DNA from: Saprospiraceae bacterium
GTDB lineage: Bacteria > Bacteroidota > Bacteroidia > Chitinophagales > Saprospiraceae
Reading direction: 5' to 3'
Assembly: GCA_027080725.1 (NCBI GenBank)
Contig: JALWRC010000086.1
Span: 62,001-126,000, forward strand
DNA: 64,000 nt
Shown here one piece after another: positions 45,787 through 54,189 of this stretch. Position numbers and translations under genes: made by a program. The notes beneath the pieces are model-generated. The model saw only the letters and a program-made list of their open reading frames with translations, searched no databases and had not been told where the DNA came from. Numbering within the stretch: the first letter of the stretch is position 1; every line of letters begins with the position of its first letter.

Positions 45787-46869
45787 TTAACCCCCCTTCG
45801 GAATGATCTTCATCGGCTTTGAGGAGTAAAGCAAATAAAAGGTCAACAAAAACACCAAAATCGCAGTGATTTGATGCATTACCCCTAACCATAGCGGTAT
45901 TTCACCCAAGCAGTTGATTACCGTGTAAATTCCCAATAATAACTGTAGAAATACCAACATAAACAAAAGAGTTACACTGAGTTTCTCTGTGGCATTGCCG
46001 GATCTTAATGTAATGATGAGCAGGCTTACGACTGCCACAAAAATGAGGTATCCGGTACCTCGATGTAAAAACTGTATCAAGGCAGGCATCAGTCGATAAG
46101 CATCGTATTGGATGATATGTTCAGCTGTCCACTGAGCCGTATGGGTCAAAACATCTGGGATCCAATCTCCATTCATCTTGGGCCACGATGGATAGTACAT
46201 TCCTGCTTTCATGCCCGACATAATCCCCCCAAGAATGATCTGGAGCCCTACTAACCCGCTGAGAGCTTTTATCCATTTTCTGTTTTTGGTATGAAATGGT
46301 ACCCTTCTGACATCTCCTGCCATCAGGTAAGTCCAATACAAATATCCCAATAATAAAAAGGCCAATCCCAAATGAATACTCAACTTATAAGCATTGACAA
46401 GAGGACGGTTGACCAAGCCGCTGGCCACCATAATCCAGCCAAACGAGGCCACCAGAGCCGCCAATAAAAAGACCACCACCAGCCTTTTCCCCAACCATTT
46501 AGGAATCATTCGCTTAGAAACAAAATACAATAGGGGAAACAGAAAGACAAACCCCATGGTGCGGGCCCATAATCTGTGGATGTATTCCCAAAAGAATATG
46601 AACTTAAACTCTCGCAGCGGCATGTCATAATTGATCTTATGGTACTGCGGTGTCTGTTTGTACAGATCAAAAGCCTCATGCCATGCTGCCTCAGACATCG
46701 GGGGCAGTGTTCCACTCACGATATCCCAACGGGTAATCGAAAGGCCCGAACCGGTTATTCGTGTTATTCCTCCCAAAATGATTTGGAAGAATATCATAAT
46801 TATCCCCGCTATAAGCCACCGGCGCACCCATTTTGATACGGGAGGAGAAGTTGTATTTGTCTGAGACAT
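45787..46869 (-). CDS. ctaA: Heme A synthase (CtaA/Cox15 family)
   Basis: This is a roughly 360-residue, eight-helix membrane protein that oxidises the methyl group of heme O to the formyl of heme A for aa3-type cytochrome oxidase. Conserved segments include QIILGGITRITGSGLSITRWDIVSGTLPP, the first-half heme-binding His in FFWEYIHRLWARTMG, the repeated second half, and the late LQLLLGIYTVINC. The start at 46869 (MSQTNTT) is chosen; an ATG at 46899 would add ten residues. Length and spacing follow the long alphaproteobacterial/mitochondrial type rather than the short Bacillus type. One TATGAAATGGT word is at 46290. Confidence 0.93.
   Translation of the reverse strand: MSQTNTTSPPVSKWVRRWLIAGIIMIFFQIILGGITRITGSGLSITRWDIVSGTLPPMSEAAWHEAFDLYKQTPQYHKINYDMPLREFKFIFFWEYIHRLWARTMGFVFLFPLLYFVSKRMIPKWLGKRLVVVFLLAALVASFGWIMVASGLVNRPLVNAYKLSIHLGLAFLLLGYLYWTYLMAGDVRRVPFHTKNRKWIKALSGLVGLQIILGGIMSGMKAGMYYPSWPKMNGDWIPDVLTHTAQWTAEHIIQYDAYRLMPALIQFLHRGTGYLIFVAVVSLLIITLRSGNATEKLSVTLLFMLVFLQLLLGIYTVINCLGEIPLWLGVMHQITAILVFLLTFYLLYSSKPMKIIPKGG
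46290..46300 (+). repeat. TATGAAATGGT word, copy 8
   Basis: Exact word inside ctaA (codes Val-Pro-Phe-His-Thr on the minus strand). Confidence 0.8.
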
Positions 46870-46907
46870 GTTGATATATGAAGTTTTAACGCGATTCATT
46901 ACGGATG

Positions 46908-46915
46908 CAAAGGTA
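46908..46915 (-). promoter_or_regulatory. Putative -7 box of ctaA
   Basis: On the minus strand TACCTTTG matches TAnnTTTG exactly. It lies eight bases before the upstream ATG (46899) and 38 before the preferred ATG (46869). The -33 region falls inside the end of the Dna2-like gene. Confidence 0.45.
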
Positions 46916-46917
46916 GT

Positions 46918-49900
46918 TTATTCCGGCCTTTCGGAAAGATCCCATCTGAATGCATATTGTATCCAGCTATTCAGTGCAGGGTCCAGTGCCATAATATCCC
47001 GATTGCCCAAGACGATCACCTGTCTTCTGGCACGTGTCAGGGCCACATTCAGTTTTCTATTCAGCCGGTCAGGTTGGGGTGCTCCTATTATTTTAATCTG
47101 ATGATGGTTATTCGTGCAGAGTGATAGCACAACAACATCCCGGGCGGACCCCTGATATCTCTCTACTGTATCTACTGTGATATCCATTTCCTCTGTCAGC
47201 CGGCCCAATTGCTCCTTTATTTGTGCAATTTGTGCTCGATAAGGTGTAATGATACCAATATTGAATCGCGGGGTTTGTGCTTTGATTAACAAAGACAGCT
47301 GACCAACAATGCGTGCTATCTTCTCCGCTTCATCCAAATTGGTCTTTCCTGTAATACTCTCTGTATCTACCTCCGTAGGCACATACAGACATCTCTCCTC
47401 TAACAATGGTCCGCTAATTCGTTCTTCCAAACTTTGTTTTACCGGATAAATAGTGGATTCAAACAGTGCTTCTATTCCGGGCAAAGGGTTAAGTTGGCTG
47501 TCATAAAATGCTCCCGAAACAAACTTTACAATTTCATTATGCATGCGACCTTGATATTGGAGCATTCCATAAGCGTGAGCCCAGTCGTTCTTTTGTGCGT
47601 GTTGGATGAGTCGCTCGAATAGAGAAAGGTCTTTTCTGTAAAGACCTATTTGGTGGAGAAGAGCGTCCTCCGTCTCAAAATATTTCTCCGATTGGGTGAT
47701 TACCGCGGGCAACTGACGGTGATCTCCCACCAGTATAAATCTCCGGAATCGCGTTAAAACAGGGGTGAGTGCGGCCTCCAATATCTGTCCGGCCTCATCC
47801 ACTATCACCGTGTCAAAGGAGAAAGTTTCAAAGAGAACGTCATTGCTGTTAAGAGAAGCCAATGTGGTGATAAATACTCTTTTAGAAAGCAAAAACGCCA
47901 ATAGTTCCTTACGGCTGGATAGCTCATTGAGTGCATGGTGAATGAGATTTTTTTTATGTCTGGGATCGGTAGCAAACCGCGACCCCAATCTCAAATACAT
48001 ATCCCGGTACCGGGATCCCAAGGACTCTACTGCACTACATATCTCATCGACCGCTCTATTGGTGTATGCCAAGAGCAAAACGCGCTCTTCCGTCGAATCC
48101 ATCAAATACCGGACAAAATACTTCAAAACAACACTGGTCTTTCCCGACCCGGGTGGCCCCCAAAGCAAAAAATAATCTTTAGAAGCCACCATTTTATCCA
48201 ATATTCGCTCTTGAGACTCATGCAGCGAAAAACCATCTCCGTTCCAGGTGAGTTGCGGAGTAAAACCGGGCCTTCGTGGCATTTGGAGTCCGTAAATAAG
48301 TTCCCGTTTTTCTTTTGGAGCCTGCAAAAACCGGTACATCCCACGTATGACTTGATTCATCGTGCTGTCCAATGTGTCATGCTCCAAATTCCAACTCGTC
48401 TCCTCCTTGAGATAATCTTCCAGTAATTGGGCGCTGCGCAAACGAAGGTCTACCTTGTCCTGATTAATAGAAAGAACGGTACACTTAAATACCTGGTGGT
48501 GCAATACCGAATCTTGACTTCCATCGTAAGGGTACAACACCGCTATATCTCCCACTCTAAAGTTGACTAAATCCACCTCTTCATGGCTCTGTCTTCGCAT
48601 GGTTATGACCGGCCTATCCTCACTAAAATCCCCCGATACGTAACTCAACCGGTGGAGAATATCGTACTGGTTGATTTTTTCCTGTATCGTGCTCAACCAA
48701 AGAGATGCTACTCCACGACGGGTCCTAAGCCCACGTCTCCCCAAGCGTGCCACTTGTTGCTCCCTGGCCATAAGCCCGACAAAAGTCCGGTAGTAGGCCC
48801 GGTCGAGTTTGCTCGTTTGACCCAACACCTCCGCAAGGGAACGCACATCCCTACCGAAAAAACCTTGGTGATCTTTCTTTGATTCTTTTAACAACAGATC
48901 TATTGGCCCGGGGTCTTGGTCCATCTGTGTCAGCCAATATTCATAGTACATTATCTTATTTCGAACAGAAATCGCTTTCTTTTGCAATTGGCTAATGACC
49001 GGAGCAAACCGTAACGGTTTATCCTTGTATTTGGAGTAAAGGATATAATTCATTCGCTTAATCCCCGGATAAACAGAGTAGATCAATCGGTCGTACATTA
49101 GGGTTTGTACGTAGTGATTTATATTCAAACCGTAATCGTTTGGGCGAAAAGTGCTGCCGCTTTTTAGTTCTACTATAGACGCCGCTTTTTTCTTTTCATT
49201 CATATAGTACAGATCCAATCGCCCCTGAATCCCGTATTGAGGAGCATAAAACGAAGGCTCTAATAGAGCCGCCTTGGGAGGGATGTTTTCTTTAGGCAAC
49301 ACGTCTTTTACCGTGTGTTTCAGGGTGTCATAATGTTTTTTTAAGGTGTTTACAATCGTCCGGGTTTGGCCGTCATTATAGCGTATCCAATGAAGGGGAT
49401 ACTGTTTAAATACCCGCGTCAGCAAGGGAATAAAGTCACTGTCCGGTTGGCGTATCAATTGATCCAAAAAATCGTTGGCCACGTTACCGATCAGCAGATA
49501 ATGGGATGGGTTGGTCGGGGTCAACTTGCGTAACAGATACTTGATCTCATTGATGCCGTCCGGCTCAAAACACTCCGAAACGGCAGTGATATCCACTAAA
49601 TAATCGGGCTGAATGACAATCCCTTTTGGAGCCAATACATCGCCCTCCTCTTCCCATTCCATCACCTGGACGACCAAGGGGAGGATATCCGGCAGCTCAA
49701 CCGCCTCCCGAAGGGTCGCTCTATCGGTCTCAGGGAGGTTAATGTCCCGAATGTGTAGTGTCTTGTCCGGGGTGGTCTCATCCACTCCTTCGTATTTTAT
49801 ACCCTCTTCCGATTCTTGGTATCCGGTGATAATAATCCGGCGAATTGACTTGTGAGACGGACGGGAAAAAGAAATAGGTATATCCTTTATATGCTCATAG

Positions 49901-50250
49901 TAGGCCTTTAATTCGGGAGGAACCGGCTTGTGGTATCTAAATTCGATAAGCGAACAAATAGCGGCAACAGCATACTCCGTTTGTGCATGCTCTTCCGTCG
50001 TATCTATCGCGCTCTGTCTGCTCATCCGGCGATAGGTATGACACCACCGGACCAAACGGGGAGGCCAATGATACTTTTTAGAAAGAAAAGCAATGCGGTT
50101 AAAAAGGGTATGACACAAGACCACTTCCTCTTCCATCCATTCGTCGATATAGCGATTGAATAACAGATAAAGCAGGGTGTTCTTGGTGGCGACATCACTG
50201 TGATGAAGCGCTTCAAATACCGGGTCGTATATCGTCTTTGTCGTGTTCAT
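46918..50250 (-). CDS. Dna2-like PD-(D/E)XK nuclease and SF1 helicase fusion
   Basis: This is a protein of about 1110 residues. A central nuclease domain (residues about 335-365) has GIQGRLDLYYM followed by SIVELKSGS, giving the Asp and Glu-x-Lys of PD-(D/E)XK enzymes. The C-terminal half is an SF1B helicase: Walker A GPPGSGKT near residue 700, the AYTNRAVDEI motif Ia, Walker B VIVDEAGQ, GDHRQLPA, and motifs V/VI YQGSARDVVVLS and LNVALTRARR. The order is as in Dna2, which trims 5' flaps and resects DNA ends. The N-terminal 300 residues are unassigned. The start at 50250 is chosen; a longer frame reaches 50283. Confidence 0.92.
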   Translation of the reverse strand: MNTTKTIYDPVFEALHHSDVATKNTLLYLLFNRYIDEWMEEEVVLCHTLFNRIAFLSKKYHWPPRLVRWCHTYRRMSRQSAIDTTEEHAQTEYAVAAICSLIEFRYHKPVPPELKAYYEHIKDIPISFSRPSHKSIRRIIITGYQESEEGIKYEGVDETTPDKTLHIRDINLPETDRATLREAVELPDILPLVVQVMEWEEEGDVLAPKGIVIQPDYLVDITAVSECFEPDGINEIKYLLRKLTPTNPSHYLLIGNVANDFLDQLIRQPDSDFIPLLTRVFKQYPLHWIRYNDGQTRTIVNTLKKHYDTLKHTVKDVLPKENIPPKAALLEPSFYAPQYGIQGRLDLYYMNEKKKAASIVELKSGSTFRPNDYGLNINHYVQTLMYDRLIYSVYPGIKRMNYILYSKYKDKPLRFAPVISQLQKKAISVRNKIMYYEYWLTQMDQDPGPIDLLLKESKKDHQGFFGRDVRSLAEVLGQTSKLDRAYYRTFVGLMAREQQVARLGRRGLRTRRGVASLWLSTIQEKINQYDILHRLSYVSGDFSEDRPVITMRRQSHEEVDLVNFRVGDIAVLYPYDGSQDSVLHHQVFKCTVLSINQDKVDLRLRSAQLLEDYLKEETSWNLEHDTLDSTMNQVIRGMYRFLQAPKEKRELIYGLQMPRRPGFTPQLTWNGDGFSLHESQERILDKMVASKDYFLLWGPPGSGKTSVVLKYFVRYLMDSTEERVLLLAYTNRAVDEICSAVESLGSRYRDMYLRLGSRFATDPRHKKNLIHHALNELSSRKELLAFLLSKRVFITTLASLNSNDVLFETFSFDTVIVDEAGQILEAALTPVLTRFRRFILVGDHRQLPAVITQSEKYFETEDALLHQIGLYRKDLSLFERLIQHAQKNDWAHAYGMLQYQGRMHNEIVKFVSGAFYDSQLNPLPGIEALFESTIYPVKQSLEERISGPLLEERCLYVPTEVDTESITGKTNLDEAEKIARIVGQLSLLIKAQTPRFNIGIITPYRAQIAQIKEQLGRLTEEMDITVDTVERYQGSARDVVVLSLCTNNHHQIKIIGAPQPDRLNRKLNVALTRARRQVIVLGNRDIMALDPALNSWIQYAFRWDLSERPE

Positions 50251-50457
50251 ATCGTACTTTCGTAACTTCCGGATACCAACCAATCCGTCTCCATCTTATA
50301 AAAAAGTTCTACAGCCATTCATCCTTCGGAAGTTATTGCCTCCCTCTATCTCCTCCAACTCCCATCGGATAATAAGTTGTGGCCTGATGCTCCATACATG
50401 AAATCAATACACGTAAAAACAGAGCTTATATACCGTTAGGAGCACTACTTCTCCGAT

Positions 50458-51432
50458 CTACTGTTGTTCATAAATGACCTGTAACAAAGTCTTACCAACA
50501 GCCGCCAATTTATCTGCCGAAATGATCTCAATATTATCGCCTTGTGTGTGCCAGTGCTTGCCAAAACCACTGGTCGTTTCGTTGGTTGTATAAATGATGT
50601 CAATCGTCGGAATTCGCCCCAATAAATTGATAAAAACATGATCGTCCAACACCGCGCGACCCTCTCCCGAAATGAAATACTGGCCGTTGCCGGATTTTTT
50701 GGCTGCATTCCAAACTAAACTATTCACCTGAGGAGCATAGCGTTCCGAAAACTTCTCCTTGACAAAAAGAGCCTTTTTGCTGCCTACCATATCCAATAGA
50801 ATCCCAAAAGTTGCCTGATATCCGGAAGGTATCTTATTCTTTGCCCAGTGTTGGGAGCCCAAACACCAGGACTCTTCATTGCCACTGGCAGCACCTTGAT
50901 CCTCCAGGTCAACCAAAAGCATGTCCACTCCGATATTGGGTTTGCCCTCTTGTAAAGCACGTGCTAATTCAAGCAATATCGCGGTACCACTCGCCGCATC
51001 ATCTGCACCGGGAACCGGCAATTTCTTCTTCTCCGGATCTGTCTCTTGGTCGGATGTATAGCGGCAATCCCAATGGGTCAACAAGAGAATCCGCTTCTTT
51101 AATTCCGGTCTGTACTGAATGAAGATATTCGTACCTGACATCGCCTTACCGTCAAATCTCTTCGCCTCAAAGTCCTGTGGCAATACCTTACAGCCGGTAG
51201 CCTTGGCTTTCTGCATGAGCCACTCTTTAGCCGATTTGTGTGCCGGAGTATTGGGGACACGGGGCCCAAAGGATAGCTGTTTTTCCACCATTTCATATGC
51301 CCTCTGACCACTAAAAGGGGGTAGCTTGATTTGTTTCTTAACTACGTGTATCACCTGTGGCTTTTTTTCGTCCTTGCAACCAAATACGGTCACAAGTGCT
51401 ATCAGGACAATAAGAATGGATCGTAATTTCAT
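50458..51432 (-). CDS. Glutaminyl-peptide cyclotransferase, M28-like lipoprotein
   Basis: This protein of about 324 residues begins with a lipoprotein signal (LRSILIVLIALVTVFGC) with the lipidated Cys at about residue 18. The catalytic domain has the M28-type fold with the segments LSFGPRVPNTPAHKSAKEWL, THWDCRYTSDQETDP, the metal-binding GADDAASG, SWCLGSQHWAK, and the late HWHTQGDNIE. These match Bacteroidota glutaminyl cyclases, which convert N-terminal Gln to pyroglutamate. T9SS and Sec substrates in this phylum often begin with Gln after signal cleavage, and several secreted proteins here do (for example PKD and S10 with AQ). That link is inference. Confidence 0.9.
   Translation of the reverse strand: MKLRSILIVLIALVTVFGCKDEKKPQVIHVVKKQIKLPPFSGQRAYEMVEKQLSFGPRVPNTPAHKSAKEWLMQKAKATGCKVLPQDFEAKRFDGKAMSGTNIFIQYRPELKKRILLLTHWDCRYTSDQETDPEKKKLPVPGADDAASGTAILLELARALQEGKPNIGVDMLLVDLEDQGAASGNEESWCLGSQHWAKNKIPSGYQATFGILLDMVGSKKALFVKEKFSERYAPQVNSLVWNAAKKSGNGQYFISGEGRAVLDDHVFINLLGRIPTIDIIYTTNETTSGFGKHWHTQGDNIEIISADKLAAVGKTLLQVIYEQQ
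51287..51297 (-). repeat. TATGAAATGGT word, copy 9
   Basis: Exact word inside the glutaminyl cyclase gene (codes Ala-Tyr-Glu-Met-Val). Confidence 0.8.
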
Positions 51433-51455
51433 AAATGCTGAGCTATTTTTTATTG

Positions 51456-51463
51456 CAAAGGTA
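51456..51463 (-). promoter_or_regulatory. Putative -7 box of the glutaminyl cyclase gene
   Basis: On the minus strand TACCTTTG matches TAnnTTTG exactly, 23 bases before the start codon. The -33 region coincides with the palindrome at 51477-51495. Confidence 0.5.
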
Positions 51464-51476
51464 ATGATTCTTCGCA

Positions 51477-51495
51477 CTATAGTTCCGAACTATAG
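51477..51495. promoter_or_regulatory. Perfect 19-base palindrome at the -33 region
   Basis: CTATAGTTC, a central C, then GAACTATAG form a perfect 9+9 inverted repeat. Its position over the expected -33 element of the glutaminyl cyclase promoter suggests an operator for a dimeric regulator. Confidence 0.55.
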
Positions 51496-51502
51496 GGCCG
51501 CT

Positions 51503-51518
51503 GTATTACAAACTGCAC
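51503..51518 (+). repeat. Solo copy of the 16-base repeat arm
   Basis: GTATTACAAACTGCAC here is the exact reverse complement of 56972-56987, 5.4 kb away. Confidence 0.75.
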
Positions 51519-51774
51519 AAAAATCAGTACTATGAATCTAATGCTCTGCGAAGAAAACAACTCCCCATATAACCTCGTAGTTTATTGCTCAATCAAGGTA
51601 CTCGAACAAGAGTTAACATAGCTCACGATTTTCGCTATCCCTTTTTAACCGAGCATTTCATTAATAATGATGTTATTATCGACCATATTCAAAACACATT
51701 TAGAACTAATGATTCATTAACGACAGGAATAATCTTCAAACCAACTCTTATAAACAATAAAAATCCTACTTAAC

Positions 51775-51807
51775 TTTTGGACGGGTTATTTAAAAAATAT
51801 ATCTTGC
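51775..51807 (+). promoter_or_regulatory. Putative promoter of the TM2-DUF2752-DUF4870-M48 operon
   Basis: TTTTGG (51775-51780) and TATCTTGC (51800-51807) are separated by 19 bases. The -7 box deviates from TAnnTTTG at its last two bases, as in the promoter of the PKD gene. The leader would be about 125 bases. Confidence 0.45.
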
Positions 51808-51940
51808 AGCCAGAAATAATTATGTTTTACACATGATTTTTATTAGTCAAAACAAAATGGAGACCTGTTACCAATTAATAAACGGGGCGTAACCGAAAAG
51901 CCAAACGAGTAGGACAATTTTTAACCAAAGAAAAGCAATA

Positions 51941-52279
51941 ATGGATGCACAAAAAGTCGACATGTTCATCATGTCAAAAGGGAAATTTTTTGAAAGTCAT
52001 GAAGTCAACGAAATCAGAGAAAGATTGTTAGACCTTGATGACTCCAATTGGGCAATTTTATCTACTACACAATTTAAGGATCCGACAACAATACTTATCA
52101 TTTCTATTCTGGCCGGCAGCTTAGGTATAGACCGGTTTATGATTGGTGATACAGGACTTGGGGTGGGCAAGCTTTTAACCTGTGGCGGCTTTGGCATATG
52201 GACTATTATTGATTGGTTTATGATCCAAAAAGCAACAAGAGAAAAGAACATGCTAAAACTTCAACAGATATTGCGTTAA
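51941..52279 (+). CDS. TM2 domain-containing membrane protein
   Basis: This 112-residue protein has about 50 polar residues and then a TM2 domain: two close transmembrane helices (IISILAGSLGIDRFMIG and a second around residue 85) with the conserved G-x-x-x-x-D-R-F motif and GVGKLLTCGGFGIWTIIDWFMI. TM2 proteins are poorly characterised and common in host- or surface-associated bacteria. Its stop codon overlaps the next start codon by one base (TAATG), so it is translationally coupled to the DUF2752 gene. Codons are AT-rich relative to the flanking genes. Confidence 0.9.
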   Translation: MDAQKVDMFIMSKGKFFESHEVNEIRERLLDLDDSNWAILSTTQFKDPTTILIISILAGSLGIDRFMIGDTGLGVGKLLTCGGFGIWTIIDWFMIQKATREKNMLKLQQILR

Positions 52280-52695
52280 TGTCAATCAACAGGAACAAGT
52301 TGTATTCGTTACTGATGATTGGATGTTTAATCGGGTATGTTTGGGTTTACTATGGTTTGACAACAGACTTTGCTGAAAATAAATCAACGGGGGTTTGCTT
52401 AATAAAGTACGCTACTAATATACCTTGCCCTTCTTGTGGTTCTACTCGTTCGATTATATCATTGTTAAAAGGAGATTTTAGAGAAGCACTACACCTAAAT
52501 CCGTTCGGTTATCTGATTGCCATAATAATGCTTGTAGTTCCTGTTTGGATTGTTACGGACACGATATCAAAACGGGATTCGCTCTTTGTAACTTTTCAAA
52601 AAGTTGAAACCCATCTCAAGAATCCAAGGATTGCGATTCCTTTGATTTTACTTGTAATTATAAATTGGATTTGGAATATCGTGAAAGGGTTATGA
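52279..52695 (+). CDS. DUF2752 domain-containing membrane protein
   Basis: This 138-residue protein has three hydrophobic helices and the DUF2752 hallmark IPCPSCGSTRSIISLLKGDFREALHLNP, with its paired cysteines and following Asn-Pro. The function of the family is unknown. The chosen ATG at 52279 sits on the TM2 stop codon, and the end overlaps the DUF4870 start by four bases (ATGA). TM2 and DUF2752 genes often occur side by side, which suggests that they act together. Confidence 0.92.
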   Translation: MSINRNKLYSLLMIGCLIGYVWVYYGLTTDFAENKSTGVCLIKYATNIPCPSCGSTRSIISLLKGDFREALHLNPFGYLIAIIMLVVPVWIVTDTISKRDSLFVTFQKVETHLKNPRIAIPLILLVIINWIWNIVKGL

Positions 52696-53123
52696 TACAC
52701 ATAAAGCCATTCAGTTACAAACCGGGCGAACACGAAGCTGAAGCTGCATCCAATAGTTATTTGATGTCAGTAATAGCCATTGTCGTTGGGCTTCCTTTGC
52801 CAATAATTAATCTGATTGCCACACTAATATTTTACTTTGGTAATAGAAAATCCACCTATTTTGTCAGATGGCATTGTTCGCAGGCTTTAGTCTCACAGAT
52901 ATCCATGCTTTTCATTAATAGTTTTGGGTTTTGGTGGACAATATCGATCATATTTACAGATGCAACCATCTCCAATAGATATATTGCTTACATGATAACA
53001 GCAATCGTTTTCAACTTAACAGAATTTATTGCAACGATCTATACCGCCATTCAAACAAGAAAAGGAATTCATGTTGAATGGTGGTTTTACGGAGCTTTGA
53101 CCGACATAATATGTAAATCGTAA
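52692..53123 (+). CDS. DUF4870 domain-containing membrane protein
   Basis: This 143-residue protein has four predicted helices of the DUF4870/Tic20-like type: a polar start with EAEAASNSYLM, a helix VIAIVVGLPLPIINLIATLIFYF, the motif RKSTYFVRWHCSQAL, and further helices. The family is uncharacterised. The ATG at 52692 overlaps the DUF2752 stop; a TTG nine codons upstream is less likely. It lies two bases before the M48 protease gene. Confidence 0.88.
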   Translation: MIHIKPFSYKPGEHEAEAASNSYLMSVIAIVVGLPLPIINLIATLIFYFGNRKSTYFVRWHCSQALVSQISMLFINSFGFWWTISIIFTDATISNRYIAYMITAIVFNLTEFIATIYTAIQTRKGIHVEWWFYGALTDIICKS

Positions 53124-53125
53124 TC

Positions 53126-53923
53126 ATGAAAAAGACCTTCGTTCAAGGCATAATAACCATTCTCCTGTTTTTTGGGACATGGTTTACTCTATCACAGATA
53201 AACTGGGTAAAAACACTTAACATACGACAAGTAACGAATAAAACGGAGCAAAAATTAGGAGACTTATATTGGAGTGTTTTCAAAAATACAGAAAAGGACA
53301 ATAATAATCCTTATGTTGTTCTTTCTATTGATAGCATTGTAACTCATCTTTGTAAAGCCAATCAAATTGATAGAAATTATATTCAGGTGCACGTTTTTAA
53401 CAACGATGAAATCAATGCATTTGCATTGCCAAATGGACATTTGATTATTTACAAAGGATTAATATTAGATTCAGATAATCAAGAGGAATTGACCGGTGTC
53501 ATAAGTCACGAAATAGCACATATTGAGCTGAATCATGTAATGAAAAAACTTATTACGGAAGTGGGCTTATCCGTATTAGTGTCGATTACCACGGGCAGTG
53601 GCGGTTCCGAAATTATTAAAGAAACTGCAAAGGTTCTTTCTTCGACGGCTTTTGATAGAAAATTAGAAAAGGCGGCAGATATAAAAGCTGTTGATTATAT
53701 GTTAAATGCACAAGTCAATCCAAAACCATTTGCAGATTTTCTTTACAAACTATCAGACAGTAATAGCGAGCATCCTGATTATTTACAATGGATACGTTCT
53801 CACCCTGAATCTAAAGAGAGAGCTGAATATATCCTTGAATACAGCAATAGCAAAGAAATAGAGTACAAACATATCTTATCAGACGACACATGGAGTAAAT
53901 TAAAAGAAAAGCTTACCGAATGA
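53126..53923 (+). CDS. M48 family membrane-associated metallopeptidase
   Basis: This 265-residue protein has an N-terminal hydrophobic helix (GIITILLFFGTWFTLSQINW) that may be a membrane anchor or signal. The M48 zinc motif HEIAHIELNHVMKK follows near residue 130, with a downstream Glu in the KLEKAADIKAVDYML helix as the third ligand (E-x-x-A-D). Asn-Glu-Ile-Asn-Ala-Phe-Ala-Leu-Pro, just before, is the usual M48 lead-in strand. Such proteases handle membrane or exported protein quality control. As the last gene of the island, it may process one of the three small membrane proteins. Confidence 0.92.
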   Translation: MKKTFVQGIITILLFFGTWFTLSQINWVKTLNIRQVTNKTEQKLGDLYWSVFKNTEKDNNNPYVVLSIDSIVTHLCKANQIDRNYIQVHVFNNDEINAFALPNGHLIIYKGLILDSDNQEELTGVISHEIAHIELNHVMKKLITEVGLSVLVSITTGSGGSEIIKETAKVLSSTAFDRKLEKAADIKAVDYMLNAQVNPKPFADFLYKLSDSNSEHPDYLQWIRSHPESKERAEYILEYSNSKEIEYKHILSDDTWSKLKEKLTE

Positions 53924-53930
53924 AAGGAAA

Positions 53931-53963
53931 ACCTGCTGTAATTCACAGGTGGAGACCTTTTTT
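53931..53963 (+). terminator. Weak candidate terminator of the membrane island
   Basis: ACCTG (53931-53935) and CAGGT (53946-53950) form a five-pair stem, with a T run at 53958-53963 a few bases on. The stem and its distance to the T run make this weak. Confidence 0.25.
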
Positions 53964-54077
53964 GAACCCTTTATAGATTATCATTGAAAAAACTGTGGCG
54001 CAGCCAAACAATCACTCGCTAAAGGTTGTATTTGTGACTTGAATCTTAACCTGTCTTTTTTCGTCAACAATACAAAA

Positions 54078-54188
54078 TCAGTCCTGATCTCTATCTCTGT
54101 ACTTTTTTAAGCTAAAGGAGGCAATCCAGAACAATAGGGCGATGACGACCAACCAAAACAGCAACTCTTTGACGATAAACTCAACCAT
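54078..54188 (-). CDS. 36-residue single-helix membrane microprotein after HMG-CoA reductase
   Basis: This frame starts one base after the HMG-CoA reductase stop codon (TGA-A-ATG). It encodes 36 residues: a short acidic/basic start (MVEFIVKE), a hydrophobic helix rich in Leu, Trp, Phe, Val and Ile (about residues 9-25), and a basic then acidic tail (KKYRDRDQD). The composition is that of a type of small inner-membrane protein, and the tight spacing implies translational coupling to the mevalonate-pathway gene. It is too short for standard gene finding. I cannot assign a function. Chance occurrence of a clean transmembrane helix with charged flanks at this exact position seems unlikely, but homologues would be needed to be sure. 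Confidence 0.6.
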   Translation of the reverse strand: MVEFIVKELLFWLVVIALLFWIASFSLKKYRDRDQD

Positions 54189-54189
54189 T

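Larger units (their letters stand above)
51433..51940. other. Long intergenic region before the TM2 operon
   Basis: These 508 bases hold the divergent promoters of the glutaminyl cyclase and TM2 genes, a perfect 9+9 base palindrome (51477-51495), and one copy of the dispersed GTATTACAAACTGCAC element (51503-51518). From about 51530 onward the sequence turns AT-rich, marking the edge of the island. A 62-codon frame (51585-51773) has no support. Confidence 0.55.

Noticed and set aside
51585-51773. 62-codon frame in the AT-rich gap
   Set aside because: No supporting motif, signal or neighbour; long frames of this size are expected in this gap.
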